Positions 26,598 to 35,954 of a DNA stretch of 58,202 bases are shown here, in pieces. The notes under the pieces are model-generated. The model searched no databases. It worked only from the letters and a program-made list of their open reading frames with translations, and was not told the origin of the DNA. The first letter of the stretch is position 1, and every line of letters starts with the position of its first letter. A program made the position numbers and the translations under genes. Where the stretch lies: contig CADBFZ010000013.1 of the NCBI GenBank assembly GCA_902794095.1, forward strand, positions 1-58,202, given 5' to 3'. This stretch comes from an uncultured Lachnospiraceae bacterium. Lineage in GTDB: Bacteria > Bacillota > Clostridia > Lachnospirales > Lachnospiraceae.

Positions 26598-27092
26598 TTA
26601 CGAAATAGCTCCGATATATCCCTCAACTTCTTCTCTGGGGATATTGAGGCTTATAGCGAGCTCTCCGTAAAGGTAATCGCCTGCCATTCGAAAATACTTG
26701 GCATCAAGAGCGGTCTCCTTACGTCCTGCCGCAAATCTGGCTTCACGTCTGTGGTAGATGGTCTTGATGAGCTTAGCAAGCTCGGTAGCATCATTGGAAC
26801 GGATGCAGTTCTTGTACTCGCCCTCAAGCTGCTTATCGTTATCAACGGTGATGTCAGGGATTCCGGGCATCATTTTAACAAGAGAATCTGCCTCGTTCCT
26901 GGTAAGAACGGGACGAAGCTTCTCGTCAGCAGTTGACATAGAAATGTAGACAGTGCTGCCGGGGGAATAAATAGGCTTAAGGATATAGTAATCCTCGTTA
27001 TTGTCTGTGTCGGAAATCTCTAAAGGTGCGATATTTTCGACTCTGCAAACGCCTTTATTACCGCAGACTACGTAATCTCCTATACTAAACAT
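26598..27092 (-). CDS. CarD/CdnL-family RNA polymerase-binding regulator
   Basis: 164 aa. The N-terminal Tudor-like RNA-polymerase-interacting domain (MFSIGDYVVCGNKGVCRVEN) is followed by a helical DNA-binding region (about 65-160). CarD-type proteins bind the beta lobe of RNA polymerase and stabilise open promoter complexes, often at rRNA promoters. Alone between infC and prfA, with 158 nt upstream where no clear promoter was identified. Confidence 0.9.
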   Translation of the reverse strand: MFSIGDYVVCGNKGVCRVENIAPLEISDTDNNEDYYILKPIYSPGSTVYISMSTADEKLRPVLTRNEADSLVKMMPGIPDITVDNDKQLEGEYKNCIRSNDATELAKLIKTIYHRREARFAAGRKETALDAKYFRMAGDYLYGELAISLNIPREEVEGYIGAIS

Positions 27093-27250
27093 GATAAACT
27101 CCTATCTATAATTCGACATTCCCCCCGAATGCCCGTTTACATAATGCTAGATAAGTTTATCATCGATTTCCGTTTCTGTCATTTGACAAAAGTTACAATT
27201 TTACCGTTTTGTCTTTCGATAACAATTGCCAAAATTCCTTATAACGATGG

Positions 27251-28330
27251 TTACTCTTCCTGTTCCATCTTTGCAAGCTTAGCCGCCTGGTCCGCTGCTA
27301 TACATGCATCTACGATGTCACCGATGTCTCCGTTCATAATCTTCTCCAGCTTATAAAGAGTAAGTTCGATACGGTGGTCGGTAACTCTTCCCTGAGGGAA
27401 GTTATAGGTTCTGATCTTCTCCGAACGGTCTCCGGTTCCGATCTGTGAACGTCTCATCTCAGCCTCGGCGTCATGCTTTTCCTGCTGCTGGATGTCATAA
27501 AGCTTTGCCTTAAGGAGAGCAAAGGCCTTGGCCTTGTTCTGGATCTGGCTCTTCTCAGTCTGTGAATATACAACTATTCCGGTAGGGAAATGAGTAAGTC
27601 TAACGGCAGAGTCGGTTGTGTTGACACACTGACCGCCGTTGCCTGATGCTCTCATAACGTCGATTCTTATATCCTTGGGATCAATCTCAATATCGATGTC
27701 TTCATCAGCTTCGGGCATAACCGCAACGGATGCTGTTGAAGTATGGATTCTTCCGCCGCTTTCAGTCTCGGGAACACGCTGAACTCTGTGAACACCGCTC
27801 TCGTACTTAAGCTTGGAATATGCACCTACTCCGGTAATGGTGGCGGTACATTCCTTAAATCCGCCGATACCTGTTTCATCAGCACCGACCAGCTGTACTC
27901 TCCAGCCAAGACTCTCTGCATAATGTACATACATTCTGTAGAGCTCCGCAGCAAAAAGAGCCGCCTCGTCTCCGCCGGCACCTGCCCTGATCTCCATGAT
28001 TACGTTCTTCTGGTCGTTGGGGTCTTTGGGAAGAAGAAGGATCCTGATCTCTTCCTCGAGCTCTGCAACACGCTTCTTGCTCTCGGAAACAGTCTCCTTA
28101 AGAAGTTCTCTCATGTCCTCATCATTTTCGGATGAAAGCATTTCGAGTGCGTCGGTAAGATCTTCGTTGCACTTCTTATATTCGGTATATGCGTTTACAA
28201 GAGGCATGATTGCCCCCTGCTCTTTCATTATCTTCTGAAATCTTGCTCCGTCTCCTATGATGGCAGGATCCTGAAGCTGCATGGTCATTTCCTCATTCTT
28301 GGTGAGGAGCTCGTCTAATTTTTCAAACAT
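27251..28330 (-). CDS. prfA: Peptide chain release factor 1
   Basis: 359 aa, standard length, reads UAA and UAG. The catalytic GGQ is in [20 protein letters not shown] and the codon-recognition region is in [20 protein letters not shown]. Its partner methylase PrmC lies 47 nt upstream. AAAGGAG precedes the start. No programmed frameshift is seen. Confidence 0.98.
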   Translation of the reverse strand: MFEKLDELLTKNEEMTMQLQDPAIIGDGARFQKIMKEQGAIMPLVNAYTEYKKCNEDLTDALEMLSSENDEDMRELLKETVSESKKRVAELEEEIRILLLPKDPNDQKNVIMEIRAGAGGDEAALFAAELYRMYVHYAESLGWRVQLVGADETGIGGFKECTATITGVGAYSKLKYESGVHRVQRVPETESGGRIHTSTASVAVMPEADEDIDIEIDPKDIRIDVMRASGNGGQCVNTTDSAVRLTHFPTGIVVYSQTEKSQIQNKAKAFALLKAKLYDIQQQEKHDAEAEMRRSQIGTGDRSEKIRTYNFPQGRVTDHRIELTLYKLEKIMNGDIGDIVDACIAADQAAKLAKMEQEE

Positions 28331-28377
28331 ATCTAATCTCCTTTAACTGTGCATGTTACCTGTTTTCTTAAGCGCAG

Positions 28378-29235
28378 CTAAAGAAGAGGCAGTATTCCTC
28401 TTACAACGCGATCGTTGCCCGCAAAGTCCTTAATACAATTTATCTCGATAAATCTGTTGTCTTCCATGATCTTCATTACGTCTTCGGCCTGATCGAATCC
28501 TATCTCAAGGAGCAGGTCTCCGCCTTTAACAAGGTGCTCTTTCGCACCTTCAATTATCCTTCTGTAGAAAATAAGACCGTCATCACCGCCGTCAAGTGCC
28601 AACATGGGATCGTGGTCCTTAACCTCGGGCATCAAAGTATCAATGTCCGCGGTTCTAATATAAGGAGGGTTTGATACGATAATGTCAAACATCTCGCCCT
28701 CATCAAGTGCATCATAAAGGTCGCCCCGCTTGAAAACAAGACGATCCCTTTTGCCGCCAAGGATGGAATCCGCATTCTTACCCGCAAGGGCCAGTGCCTT
28801 CTCCGAAATATCGGTACCAACTCCGTAGCAGTCATTCATAAGCGCAATGAGACTTGTGATGATACAGCCCGTCCCCGTGCAAAGGTCAAGAATCTTCGAG
28901 CCGTCGTGATAATCCTTAAGCGCTTCCTCGGTCAGGATCTCGGTGTCGGGCCTTGGAATCAAAGCATCCGGACTTACTTCAAAATCAAATCCCATAAAAC
29001 ATGTGGAACCTACGATGTGCTGAAGCGGAATTCTCTGAACGCGAAGCGAGATAACTTCCTCGAGTTTATCCATGTCCACGGATGCATCAAGTTCTTTATC
29101 CGGATCGGAAAAGAGATCGGACAGCGTCACATTCGCAAATTCGCGCAAGATTATACGGGTATCGGATTCTGCATCCGGGATACCCGCATTTTCAAGACGA
29201 GTCTGTATATTATTTTTCAGCTCTGATATCTTCAA
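28378..29235 (-). CDS. prmC: Release factor glutamine N5-methyltransferase
   Basis: 285 aa S-adenosylmethionine enzyme that methylates the GGQ glutamine of release factors. An N-terminal helical domain binds the factor. The methyltransferase fold shows ILDLCTGTGCI and the catalytic VSNPPYIRT. Upstream of prfA, the usual pairing, and 13 nt after the DUF1385 gene. Confidence 0.97.
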   Translation of the reverse strand: MKISELKNNIQTRLENAGIPDAESDTRIILREFANVTLSDLFSDPDKELDASVDMDKLEEVISLRVQRIPLQHIVGSTCFMGFDFEVSPDALIPRPDTEILTEEALKDYHDGSKILDLCTGTGCIITSLIALMNDCYGVGTDISEKALALAGKNADSILGGKRDRLVFKRGDLYDALDEGEMFDIIVSNPPYIRTADIDTLMPEVKDHDPMLALDGGDDGLIFYRRIIEGAKEHLVKGGDLLLEIGFDQAEDVMKIMEDNRFIEINCIKDFAGNDRVVRGILPLL

Positions 29236-29248
29236 ATTTCAAATCCGA

Positions 29249-30343
29249 TCAATCGTCGTAAGTATCGTCGCCGGTGTATTCGTCTTCGTAATATTCGCCT
29301 GCCTCGTCGTCATAGACTTCATCATATTCTTCGTCGTAGTACTCTTCTTCGTAAGAATAATCGTCGCCCCATCCGGGAAGAACTCCGCGGATCTCACCGT
29401 TTTCATCTATGTCGTAGCCGAAGTTGTCGGCAAGGTATTTTTTCCAGTCAAATACAGCTTCAACGGCAGTGATGGCAACTTCCACCATCTTCTTATCGGG
29501 CTCTTTGGTGGTGATGTGCTGGAACCATATGCCGGGTGCGGTGAGGAGGTATACGAAGAAGTTCTCACTCCTTCCCGCAAGTGCAAGGATCTCATAGGAA
29601 ATTCCGAGAACAACAGGAATCAGAAGGATTCTGATAAGTATTCTCAGAGGGATGTATTCGATCCTGATGAAAAAGAAAATGATGATACTGATGAATACTG
29701 AAATATACATGAAGCTGGTTCCGCAGCGTCTGTGGAATCTGGAACTCTTCATTACATTTTCAACGTTGAGTGTCTTTCCTCTTTCAATGCAGTTGATGCA
29801 CTTATGCTCTGCGCCGTGATAACGGTATACCCTGCGCATATCCTTGATAAATCCGATGGCGATCATATAGAGGATGAAGACTACCATTCTGATACAGCCT
29901 TCGATAACGGATACAAGTGATGCGTTTCTGATGCTCTTTTCAAATACGGAAGCAAGGAATGTGGGGAGCACGATAAATAGACCGATTGCAAGTGCAACGG
30001 CGATTATCATAACAAGGCTGTTAAGAAGTCCGTCAAGGGCACCGTTTCCGGAGTTGCCGCTTTCTTTGCCTTCCTCACGATCATATACATCCGCGGAAAA
30101 ATTAAGTGCACGCGTTCCGAGAATAAGGGAATCTATGAACACGAACATTCCTCTTACGAAAGGTATCTTTAGGAGAACGCTTCCGTCCATGAATTTTCTG
30201 TGTGTCTGGGCGTCGGTTTCGATCTTTCCATCGGGTCTTCTGACTGCAACGGCATACTTCTCGCCGTTTCTCATCATGATGCCTTCGATAACGGCCTGTC
30301 CGCCTATTCCCGAATAAACCTTACTTCTTCTTCTGGTTGCCAT
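29249..30343 (-). CDS. DUF1385 family membrane protein (YqhQ-like) with acidic tail
   Basis: 364 aa. The N-terminal GIGGQAVIEGIMMRNG and central YRYHGAEHKCINCIERG are conserved DUF1385 motifs. Four or more membrane segments lie at about 65-265. Function unknown, though the gene is nearly always next to prmC/prfA in Clostridia. After residue 310 the protein ends in about 50 residues made mostly of Asp, Glu and Tyr, longer than the family core needs. A terminator lies between it and rpmE, so it may depend on read-through or its own promoter. Confidence 0.92.
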   Translation of the reverse strand: MATRRRSKVYSGIGGQAVIEGIMMRNGEKYAVAVRRPDGKIETDAQTHRKFMDGSVLLKIPFVRGMFVFIDSLILGTRALNFSADVYDREEGKESGNSGNGALDGLLNSLVMIIAVALAIGLFIVLPTFLASVFEKSIRNASLVSVIEGCIRMVVFILYMIAIGFIKDMRRVYRYHGAEHKCINCIERGKTLNVENVMKSSRFHRRCGTSFMYISVFISIIIFFFIRIEYIPLRILIRILLIPVVLGISYEILALAGRSENFFVYLLTAPGIWFQHITTKEPDKKMVEVAITAVEAVFDWKKYLADNFGYDIDENGEIRGVLPGWGDDYSYEEEYYDEEYDEVYDDEAGEYYEDEYTGDDTYDD

Positions 30344-30368
30344 AGAGTCTCCTGCATTTAAAACTTAT

Positions 30369-30398
30369 AAAAAAAGGGTCAAGGCTAGGCCTTGACCC
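30369..30398 (-). terminator. Terminator after rpmE
   Basis: A 10-bp perfect stem (30376-30385 with 30389-30398) and 3-nt loop are followed on the minus strand by seven T. It is 13 nt past the rpmE stop. Confidence 0.9.
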
Positions 30399-30410
30399 CT
30401 TAAATACTTC

Positions 30411-30614
30411 TTACTTGTTAAGACCGTACTTCTTATTGAACTTGTCAATACGACCGTCGGCTCTTGCGCTCTTCTGCTGTCCGGTATAGAACGAATGGCA
30501 CTTGGAGCAAACCTCGACGTGTATCTCAGGTCTGGTTGAACCGGTTACAAAAGTGTTGCCACAGTTGCAGGTAACGGTTGCCTGATAATACTGGGGATGT
30601 ATTCCTTCCTTCAT
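30411..30614 (-). CDS. rpmE: 50S ribosomal protein L31, zinc-binding (C+) form
   Basis: 67 aa. Paired cysteines (TCNCGNTF and [11 protein letters not shown]) mark the zinc-containing form, which is replaced by a C- paralogue when zinc is scarce in some bacteria. Has its own promoter between it and rho and its own terminator. Confidence 0.97.
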   Translation of the reverse strand: MKEGIHPQYYQATVTCNCGNTFVTGSTRPEIHVEVCSKCHSFYTGQQKSARADGRIDKFNKKYGLNK

Positions 30615-30693
30615 GATCTCACCTCTCTATATATAAAGTATAATTTTGTCTGTTCTCATCCACACTGCTTATGCAGCCACAAACAGCTTTTCT

Positions 30694-30722
30694 AATATAT
30701 CACTACTTGCGCAATAATGCAA
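30694..30722 (-). promoter_or_regulatory. Promoter of rpmE
   Basis: On the minus strand TTGCAT (30717-30722), a 17-bp spacer and TATATT (30694-30699). It lies just past the rho stop codon. Confidence 0.7.
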
Positions 30723-30730
30723 CCTCTAAT

Positions 30731-32296
30731 TTATACGTGGTTACGGACATTGATATTGCGTACAAGCTCTGCATTGGAGCGGGTGTTCTTAAACTCTTCG
30801 AGCAGGCGATCTGCCGCGTCGTCGGATTTGAGGCCGTTTAATGCACGGCGGGCAATTTCCATGGCTCTGAGCTCTTCCTTGGTAAGAAGGAGGTCTTCGC
30901 GTCTGGTACCGGACTTTGCAAGGTCTACTGCAGGGAAGATTCTCTTTTCGGAGAGCTTACGGTCGAGGATCATTTCCATGTTACCGGTTCCCTTGAACTC
31001 CTCGTATACAACGTCGTCCATCTTGGATCCGGTCTCTACAAGTGCAGTGGCAAGGATGGTAAGGGATCCGCCCTCTCTCATATTACGGGCAGCACCGAAG
31101 AATCTCTTAGGCATGTGAAGAGCTGCGGGATCGAGACCACCGGAAAGGGTTCTTCCGCTGGGAGGAATAACCTGGTTATAAGCTCTTGCAAGTCTGGTGA
31201 TGGAGTCAAGGAGGATTACAACATCCTCACCGTGCTCGACAAGTCTTCTTGCACGCTCAATAACCATCTCGGATACTCTTGCATGATGCTCGGGCATCTC
31301 GTCGAATGTGGAATAGATGACCTCTACATGCTTACCCTTGATAGCTTCCTTCATATCTGTAACTTCCTCGGGACGCTCATCGATCAGAAGGATGATGATA
31401 TGCATGTCGGGATTGTGGTAAAGAATTGACTGTGCAACGGACTTAAGAAGGGTCGTCTTGCCTGCTTTGGGAGGGGATACGATCATTCCACGCTGTCCCT
31501 TACCCACAGGGCTTACAAGGTCCATTACACGCATGGCGATATTTTTCTCATCATCGGTCTCCATACGGATCCTGCTGTTGGGGAATATGGGAGTCATATT
31601 TTCGAAAGCAACTCTCTTCATTGCTTCCGAAAGAGGATATCCGTTTACTTCATTTAAGAAGATAAGCGGTGAGAATTTCTCAGTAGGTGATTTTGCCTTC
31701 TTAACACCGTCAAGTACATCACCCGTTCTGAGACCGAATTTACGGATCTGTGCGGGAGATACATAGACGTCATTCTCGCCGGGAAGATAATTGTCACATC
31801 TGATAAATCCGTATCCTTCGGGCATAACCTCAAGGATTCCGTTTGCGGGCTCATCACCTTCCTGGGGAGTATAAACATTTTCCTTCTTGGCAGGTTCCTG
31901 CGCAGGCTTGGATTCCTGAGGCTTGGGCTCCTGAGCTTTTACATCGGAAGCAGGCTTAGCTTCCTGCTTGGATGAATTCTCACTCTGAGGCTTCTCCTCA
32001 CCGGGAGTTTCCTTTGCCTTGGCATTCTTACCGGATGTATTCTTTTTACCTGAAGACTTAGAAACGTCGGCTTTCTTCTCACCTGACTTTTTGGTGTCAG
32101 CCTTCTTCTCCTCAGACGCCTTCTTACTCTCTGCTTTCTTTTCCTCGGCTGCCTTCTGTGCCTGCATCTTCTCATCAAGCTCGACAAGACGGTCGATCAG
32201 TTCCTCTTTCTTAAGGCTTGCAATGCCTTTAAGACCTGCGGACTTGGCAATTTCCTTAAGCTGTGTAAGGGTAAAGCTCTGGAGTTTTTCTCTCAT
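30731..32296 (-). CDS. rho: Transcription termination factor Rho with a lysine-rich insert
   Basis: 521 aa hexameric RNA helicase. The SAP-like N-terminus (about 1-43; LQSFTLTQLKEIAKSAGL) is followed by about 95 residues of Lys/Glu/Ala/Ser low complexity, then the RNA-binding fold (GILEVMPEGYGFIRCDNYLP) and the ATPase (PPKAGKTTLLKS, LLIDERPEEVTDM, DSITRLARAYN). The insert resembles disordered inserts in other Rho proteins that bind RNA or promote phase separation. The ATG at 32296 is chosen; the longer frame starts at TTG over the GAAAGGA ribosome site. Upstream, 32373-32399 is an imperfect palindrome (TGTTTC/GAAACA). Confidence 0.96.
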   Translation of the reverse strand: MREKLQSFTLTQLKEIAKSAGLKGIASLKKEELIDRLVELDEKMQAQKAAEEKKAESKKASEEKKADTKKSGEKKADVSKSSGKKNTSGKNAKAKETPGEEKPQSENSSKQEAKPASDVKAQEPKPQESKPAQEPAKKENVYTPQEGDEPANGILEVMPEGYGFIRCDNYLPGENDVYVSPAQIRKFGLRTGDVLDGVKKAKSPTEKFSPLIFLNEVNGYPLSEAMKRVAFENMTPIFPNSRIRMETDDEKNIAMRVMDLVSPVGKGQRGMIVSPPKAGKTTLLKSVAQSILYHNPDMHIIILLIDERPEEVTDMKEAIKGKHVEVIYSTFDEMPEHHARVSEMVIERARRLVEHGEDVVILLDSITRLARAYNQVIPPSGRTLSGGLDPAALHMPKRFFGAARNMREGGSLTILATALVETGSKMDDVVYEEFKGTGNMEMILDRKLSEKRIFPAVDLAKSGTRREDLLLTKEELRAMEIARRALNGLKSDDAADRLLEEFKNTRSNAELVRNINVRNHV

Positions 32297-32465
32297 ATAA
32301 AAACAGTTTCCTTTCAAAAAAGAAAAATATAAAGTTGCTACTCTCTAAATTATTATCAAATGTTTGTTGGTATGTTTCGGAATACGAATTTCAGAAACAA
32401 ATGAATGTTTAGAACTTAGAAGTGACTACAAGAGTTTTATAACACGGATAATTTCATGAGTCAAC

Positions 32466-32497
32466 ATAAAAATAAGACACCGAAAGGGCTTCGGTGC
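32466..32497 (-). terminator. Terminator of the YPDV-repeat gene
   Basis: The stem CACCGAA/TTCGGTG (32478-32484 with 32490-32496) is followed on the minus strand by CTTATTTTTATG. It is about 30 nt past the stop. Confidence 0.75.
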
Positions 32498-32526
32498 CTT
32501 GTTGTATCTAAATATGACAACTGCCA

Positions 32527-33258
32527 CTAAAACTTAAGTGAAACTCTTACGTCGATAGTAGGGTTGGTTGCAAGGCCGTACATAGTCGCATCGGTTACCT
32601 TGACAGTAACGCCGTATGCGGTTTTTAAATACGTTGCCTGGGCATTTACAAGAGCGGTTGTACCTTCTACAGATAATCTTCCCTGCCATACACTCATGAT
32701 CCTGAGGTCCGTTACTCTGTACATGGCAGCCTGTCTTACAGCGGAGATAACATCAGCCTCGGTTACACAATGAGCCATTGCAAAGGTGGTGGAAAATTCA
32801 AGCTTAAGTTCCGAAGGCTTGGCTCCTTCATAAGGAAGTCTTCCTTCTGCAGCACCGCAGTACAGATAGTGCGCATAGAGGTTCTCGGGAACCAGTCCGA
32901 ACACCTTAACTACATCTGGATTCTTTGCCGCATAGTATACGGGATCAAAGAGTACACCGTCGGGCATGGTGATGATCGTCCCCTGAGCTGCAAGTTCTTC
33001 CGCGGTGGGATATACATAACCCGCATAGGGGAGTCTTTTTTCCTTGATTCCGCAGAGAAGATAATGCTGATACAAAAGCGCTTCGTTCATTCCGAAAGCC
33101 TTGTAAACATCATCGTATGTTGCCGCGTAGAAGGAGGCATCAAACAGTCCTCCGTCGGGCATGGTCTTAACAATAGCCTGAGCCTTGCTTGAAGGCAACA
33201 TCGTAAGGAATAAAACAGAGGCTGCCGTCAGTATTATTTTTACAAAGATTTTCTTCAT
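32527..33258 (-). CDS. Exported protein with two YPDV-type repeats
   Basis: 243 aa. The signal peptide (MKKIFVKIILTAASVLFLTM, then SSKAQA) is followed by two repeats: FDASFYAATYDDVYKAFG and FDPVYYAAKNPDVVKVFG, each ending HYLxCGxxExRLP. The last 95 residues are not recognised; the alternating pattern ending NPTIDVRVSLKF suggests a beta-rich fold resembling SIMPL-type domains, but this is weak. The ATG at 33258 has GGGAG upstream and gives a proper signal peptide; the longer frame would start inside a palindromic repeat. The role is probably cell-surface. Confidence 0.75.
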   Translation of the reverse strand: MKKIFVKIILTAASVLFLTMLPSSKAQAIVKTMPDGGLFDASFYAATYDDVYKAFGMNEALLYQHYLLCGIKEKRLPYAGYVYPTAEELAAQGTIITMPDGVLFDPVYYAAKNPDVVKVFGLVPENLYAHYLYCGAAEGRLPYEGAKPSELKLEFSTTFAMAHCVTEADVISAVRQAAMYRVTDLRIMSVWQGRLSVEGTTALVNAQATYLKTAYGVTVKVTDATMYGLATNPTIDVRVSLKF

Positions 33259-33275
33259 AAGATTTCTCCCACATT

Positions 33276-33304
33276 TGTGACAAGGGGTCGGACCCTCTGT
33301 CACA
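33276..33304. repeat. Dispersed two-stem palindrome, copy 2
   Basis: TGTGACA/TGTCACA encloses GGGTC-G-GACCC with AG/TC internal loops. It lies 17 nt upstream of the YPDV-repeat gene's start and about 8.2 kb from copy 1 (25107-25139), with which it shares 27 of 29 bases. Confidence 0.7.
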
Positions 33305-33352
33305 TCATACACCTACACGAAGAAAGTGACAAATTTCATATAACGTGAACGC

Positions 33353-33381
33353 TTGAATTTTATGCCGAAAACAAGTAGAGT
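33353..33381 (+). promoter_or_regulatory. Promoter of the PHP phosphatase gene
   Basis: TTGAAT (33353-33358), a 17-bp spacer and TAGAGT (33376-33381). Moderate match to the sigma-A consensus. Confidence 0.5.
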
Positions 33382-33425
33382 ACGACTAGTGTGTTTTATC
33401 AATAAGCAGTTTAAGGAACGGAAAA

Positions 33426-34193
33426 ATGAAGATCAATTTACACGCCCATACAACCAGATGCGGTCATGCATCCGGAACCGAGAAGGAATTCGTTGAGGAA
33501 GCGATCAGAGTCGGTATGACCGATTTCGGATTTTCGGATCACTCTCCCATGACATTCCCCGAGACCTATAAGTCCGGAATCCGCATGAAGCTTGAGGAGA
33601 TGCAGGATTATACCGATACTGTCCTGGGTCTTCGAAAAGAATACGCAGGCAAGATCAATATCTACCTCGGTCTCGAAGTCGAGTACTATCCCGCTCTTTT
33701 CCCGAGTTTAATGAAATTCTTTGAAGATTACCCTCTGGAGTACATGATACTGGGACAGCACAGCTTAAACAACGAATACGACGGTGTGTGGCCCGGAGAA
33801 CCCACTGAAGATGTATCAAGACTTAAGAGATATGTTGAGCAGGTTATAGAAGGTCTTTCAACCGAAAAGTTTATCTACCTTGCTCATCCGGATCTTATGA
33901 ATTTCGTCGGTGATGAAACCGTGTATCTGAAAGAGATGGAAAAGATCTGTGCATACGCATACGATCACAAGATTCCTCTGGAACTTAATCTTCTCGGAAT
34001 CGGTGAGAACAGATTCTATCCCAGAGATTCATTCTGGAAGCTTGTTGGTGAAATGGGAAATGATGTGGTGTTAGGATTGGATGCGCATCATGTAAGAATG
34101 ATTGATGTGCCCGATGTTGAAGCTAAGGCCATGAAGATGGTGGAGGATTTTAAGCTCAAGCTTATACCTACTCCGCTTCCTAAAATGAAATAA
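33426..34193 (+). CDS. Histidinol-phosphatase, PHP family (HisJ/HisK type)
   Basis: 255 aa metal-dependent phosphatase expected to convert histidinol phosphate to histidinol. The PHP motifs are NLHAHTTRCGHASG (metal ligands His), FSDHSPM, GLEVEYYP, LGQHSL, LAHPDLM and GLDAHHVRMI. No other his genes are near, so other phosphoester substrates are possible. AAGGAACGGAAAA precedes the ATG. Single gene with a strong downstream terminator. Confidence 0.88.
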   Translation: MKINLHAHTTRCGHASGTEKEFVEEAIRVGMTDFGFSDHSPMTFPETYKSGIRMKLEEMQDYTDTVLGLRKEYAGKINIYLGLEVEYYPALFPSLMKFFEDYPLEYMILGQHSLNNEYDGVWPGEPTEDVSRLKRYVEQVIEGLSTEKFIYLAHPDLMNFVGDETVYLKEMEKICAYAYDHKIPLELNLLGIGENRFYPRDSFWKLVGEMGNDVVLGLDAHHVRMIDVPDVEAKAMKMVEDFKLKLIPTPLPKMK

Positions 34194-34207
34194 ATAATAG
34201 ATTGCAA

Positions 34208-34260
34208 AAAGGCTCTGTATATTCCGTGGGGTGACGCGATGCGGAATATACAGAGCCTTT
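34208..34260. terminator. Long bidirectional terminator hairpin
   Basis: A perfect 19-bp stem (34208-34226 with 34242-34260) with a 15-nt loop is flanked by an A run on one side and TTTATTAAT on the other. Lies between convergent genes and can serve both. Confidence 0.85.
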
Positions 34261-34266
34261 ATTAAT

Positions 34267-35940
34267 TTACTTGAATCCCTTAGAGAAATCGTCGGGATCG
34301 TAAAGTTCGGGTAAGTATGTATCGGAAGGAACAGAGGGGAAATCATAATACCCTGTTCTATCGCCCGAATTCGGGGCATAGACGCTCATATTTCCAATGG
34401 TGACTATATGTGTCTCATATCTTCCGTAATCCTGAGGCTGAAGGTAATAGGGCTGTCTGAAGGTATCTTTGATGTAACCTGCTGTCATAACTCCCTTATA
34501 GATCAAAAACAGTCCTATAAAGGTAATCACAATACCGTTAAATACTTTTCTGATGTTCTCTTTTTCAATCCGGTTAAAAAGAGGTAAAAATGCTCTTCCC
34601 CAAGTAATCGCAGGAAGTACCAGGAGATATCCCTGTCCGTATCTTACAAGAGGCGATGACATAAGCCAGAATACAGATGATACGATTACGGTAAAAACAG
34701 TAAAGTCCGTAATGGCGTCCGAACTCTTCTTGTCCTTATTACCAAACTCTTTAATTCTGTCTATGGTCCAGAAAATGCTGCCCATTACTCCGCCGTAAAA
34801 CAGCATCTTCCATATTTTCTCAAGAGAAAAATACCAAGTAGGTAACCACGCGTTTATCGGAAGTGATGCTGCATCCATGCTTGAATAACCTCTTCCGAAT
34901 GCAATGATATATGCCTTATCTGAAAGTGCGGCATCTTCCGGTATCTTCCAGTCAACGTTAAATATATCCAGTGCGATGGACGGATAAAACAGCCTTCCGG
35001 ACAATATCACGTTTCTGATCAGGAAGGGAAGAACAATTGCAAGAACAGCTACTCCGTATACTGCAATCTTGGAATATCTCTTCTCTTTGATAAGTATCGC
35101 AAGAGGGACGAGAGTCAGTATTACAAGAGGTCCCACGGATAATTTCAGAGTAAGTCCGAAGAATGCCATAAGGGCATATATTCCGTAGTAGTCAGCATCT
35201 GCGTCTTTCTCCGCACCATCCAGGAATCTTATTACGATATAGATGAAAAAGAGCATCGTAAAATAATCCGATGCAGGGGATACCATCTCATCATATATAT
35301 TGCAGATATAGTAGATGCCTGCAGCTCTTACAAAATCAGATACTTTAACTTTCTTATCTTTAAATATGTGAACGATACGACCGCATGAGATAAGAAGGAG
35401 AAGCGCAACGAATCCTGCGCATGCATGATAAGACATTCCGCCCAAGAAAGCGAAGCTGTAAAGTGCGGAAAGTGCAAAGGAAGAACTGTTGTAGGCAAGT
35501 CTTCCGTGGAGATTACCGAGTCCCTTTACTACGCCGTAATCTTCGATCCAGTGAATTGCCTGTCCGTGATAAAGATCGGAATCGTAGTGGAAGTACCCTC
35601 TCGATGATCCGTATGCCATAACTAATACAGCACAGAAAACAAAGATCAAAAAAGCGCGGTTTTCACGCATAGCTTTAAGACCGAGTAAATCTGCATATTC
35701 TTTTTTCCTGAAAACAACAAAAGCTGAGATAAAACAGATAATGACAAGAAGGATATTTGCTGTAAGGCCTACGCCGCCAAACAAACTGAAAACCTGAGCA
35801 TAGACGGTGACGGCCATGATACCTGTCATGCATATATCTTCAACGTGGTAAGAGCCGGATGAAAACAGCTTTGTTACAGCCGCTCCGGTTATGAATACTG
35901 TTAAGAATATATAAGCCCATATGGGTAGAATACTAAGCAT
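34267..35940 (-). CDS. Polytopic membrane protein, possible GT-C glycosyltransferase
   Basis: 557 aa with about twelve or more hydrophobic segments. An extracytoplasmic loop near residues 114-150 (GYFHYDSDLYHGQAIHWIED, then GLGNLHGRLAYNSS) has acidic residues in the place where GT-C polyprenyl-sugar transferases hold their catalytic site. Membership of that fold is an inference and the substrate is unknown. Last gene of the long minus-strand run, 14 nt after sigH, where other Firmicutes usually have rpmG-secE-nusG. Confidence 0.6.
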   Translation of the reverse strand: MLSILPIWAYIFLTVFITGAAVTKLFSSGSYHVEDICMTGIMAVTVYAQVFSLFGGVGLTANILLVIICFISAFVVFRKKEYADLLGLKAMRENRAFLIFVFCAVLVMAYGSSRGYFHYDSDLYHGQAIHWIEDYGVVKGLGNLHGRLAYNSSSFALSALYSFAFLGGMSYHACAGFVALLLLISCGRIVHIFKDKKVKVSDFVRAAGIYYICNIYDEMVSPASDYFTMLFFIYIVIRFLDGAEKDADADYYGIYALMAFFGLTLKLSVGPLVILTLVPLAILIKEKRYSKIAVYGVAVLAIVLPFLIRNVILSGRLFYPSIALDIFNVDWKIPEDAALSDKAYIIAFGRGYSSMDAASLPINAWLPTWYFSLEKIWKMLFYGGVMGSIFWTIDRIKEFGNKDKKSSDAITDFTVFTVIVSSVFWLMSSPLVRYGQGYLLVLPAITWGRAFLPLFNRIEKENIRKVFNGIVITFIGLFLIYKGVMTAGYIKDTFRQPYYLQPQDYGRYETHIVTIGNMSVYAPNSGDRTGYYDFPSVPSDTYLPELYDPDDFSKGFK

Positions 35941-35954
35941 GCGGGGCCCTCATA

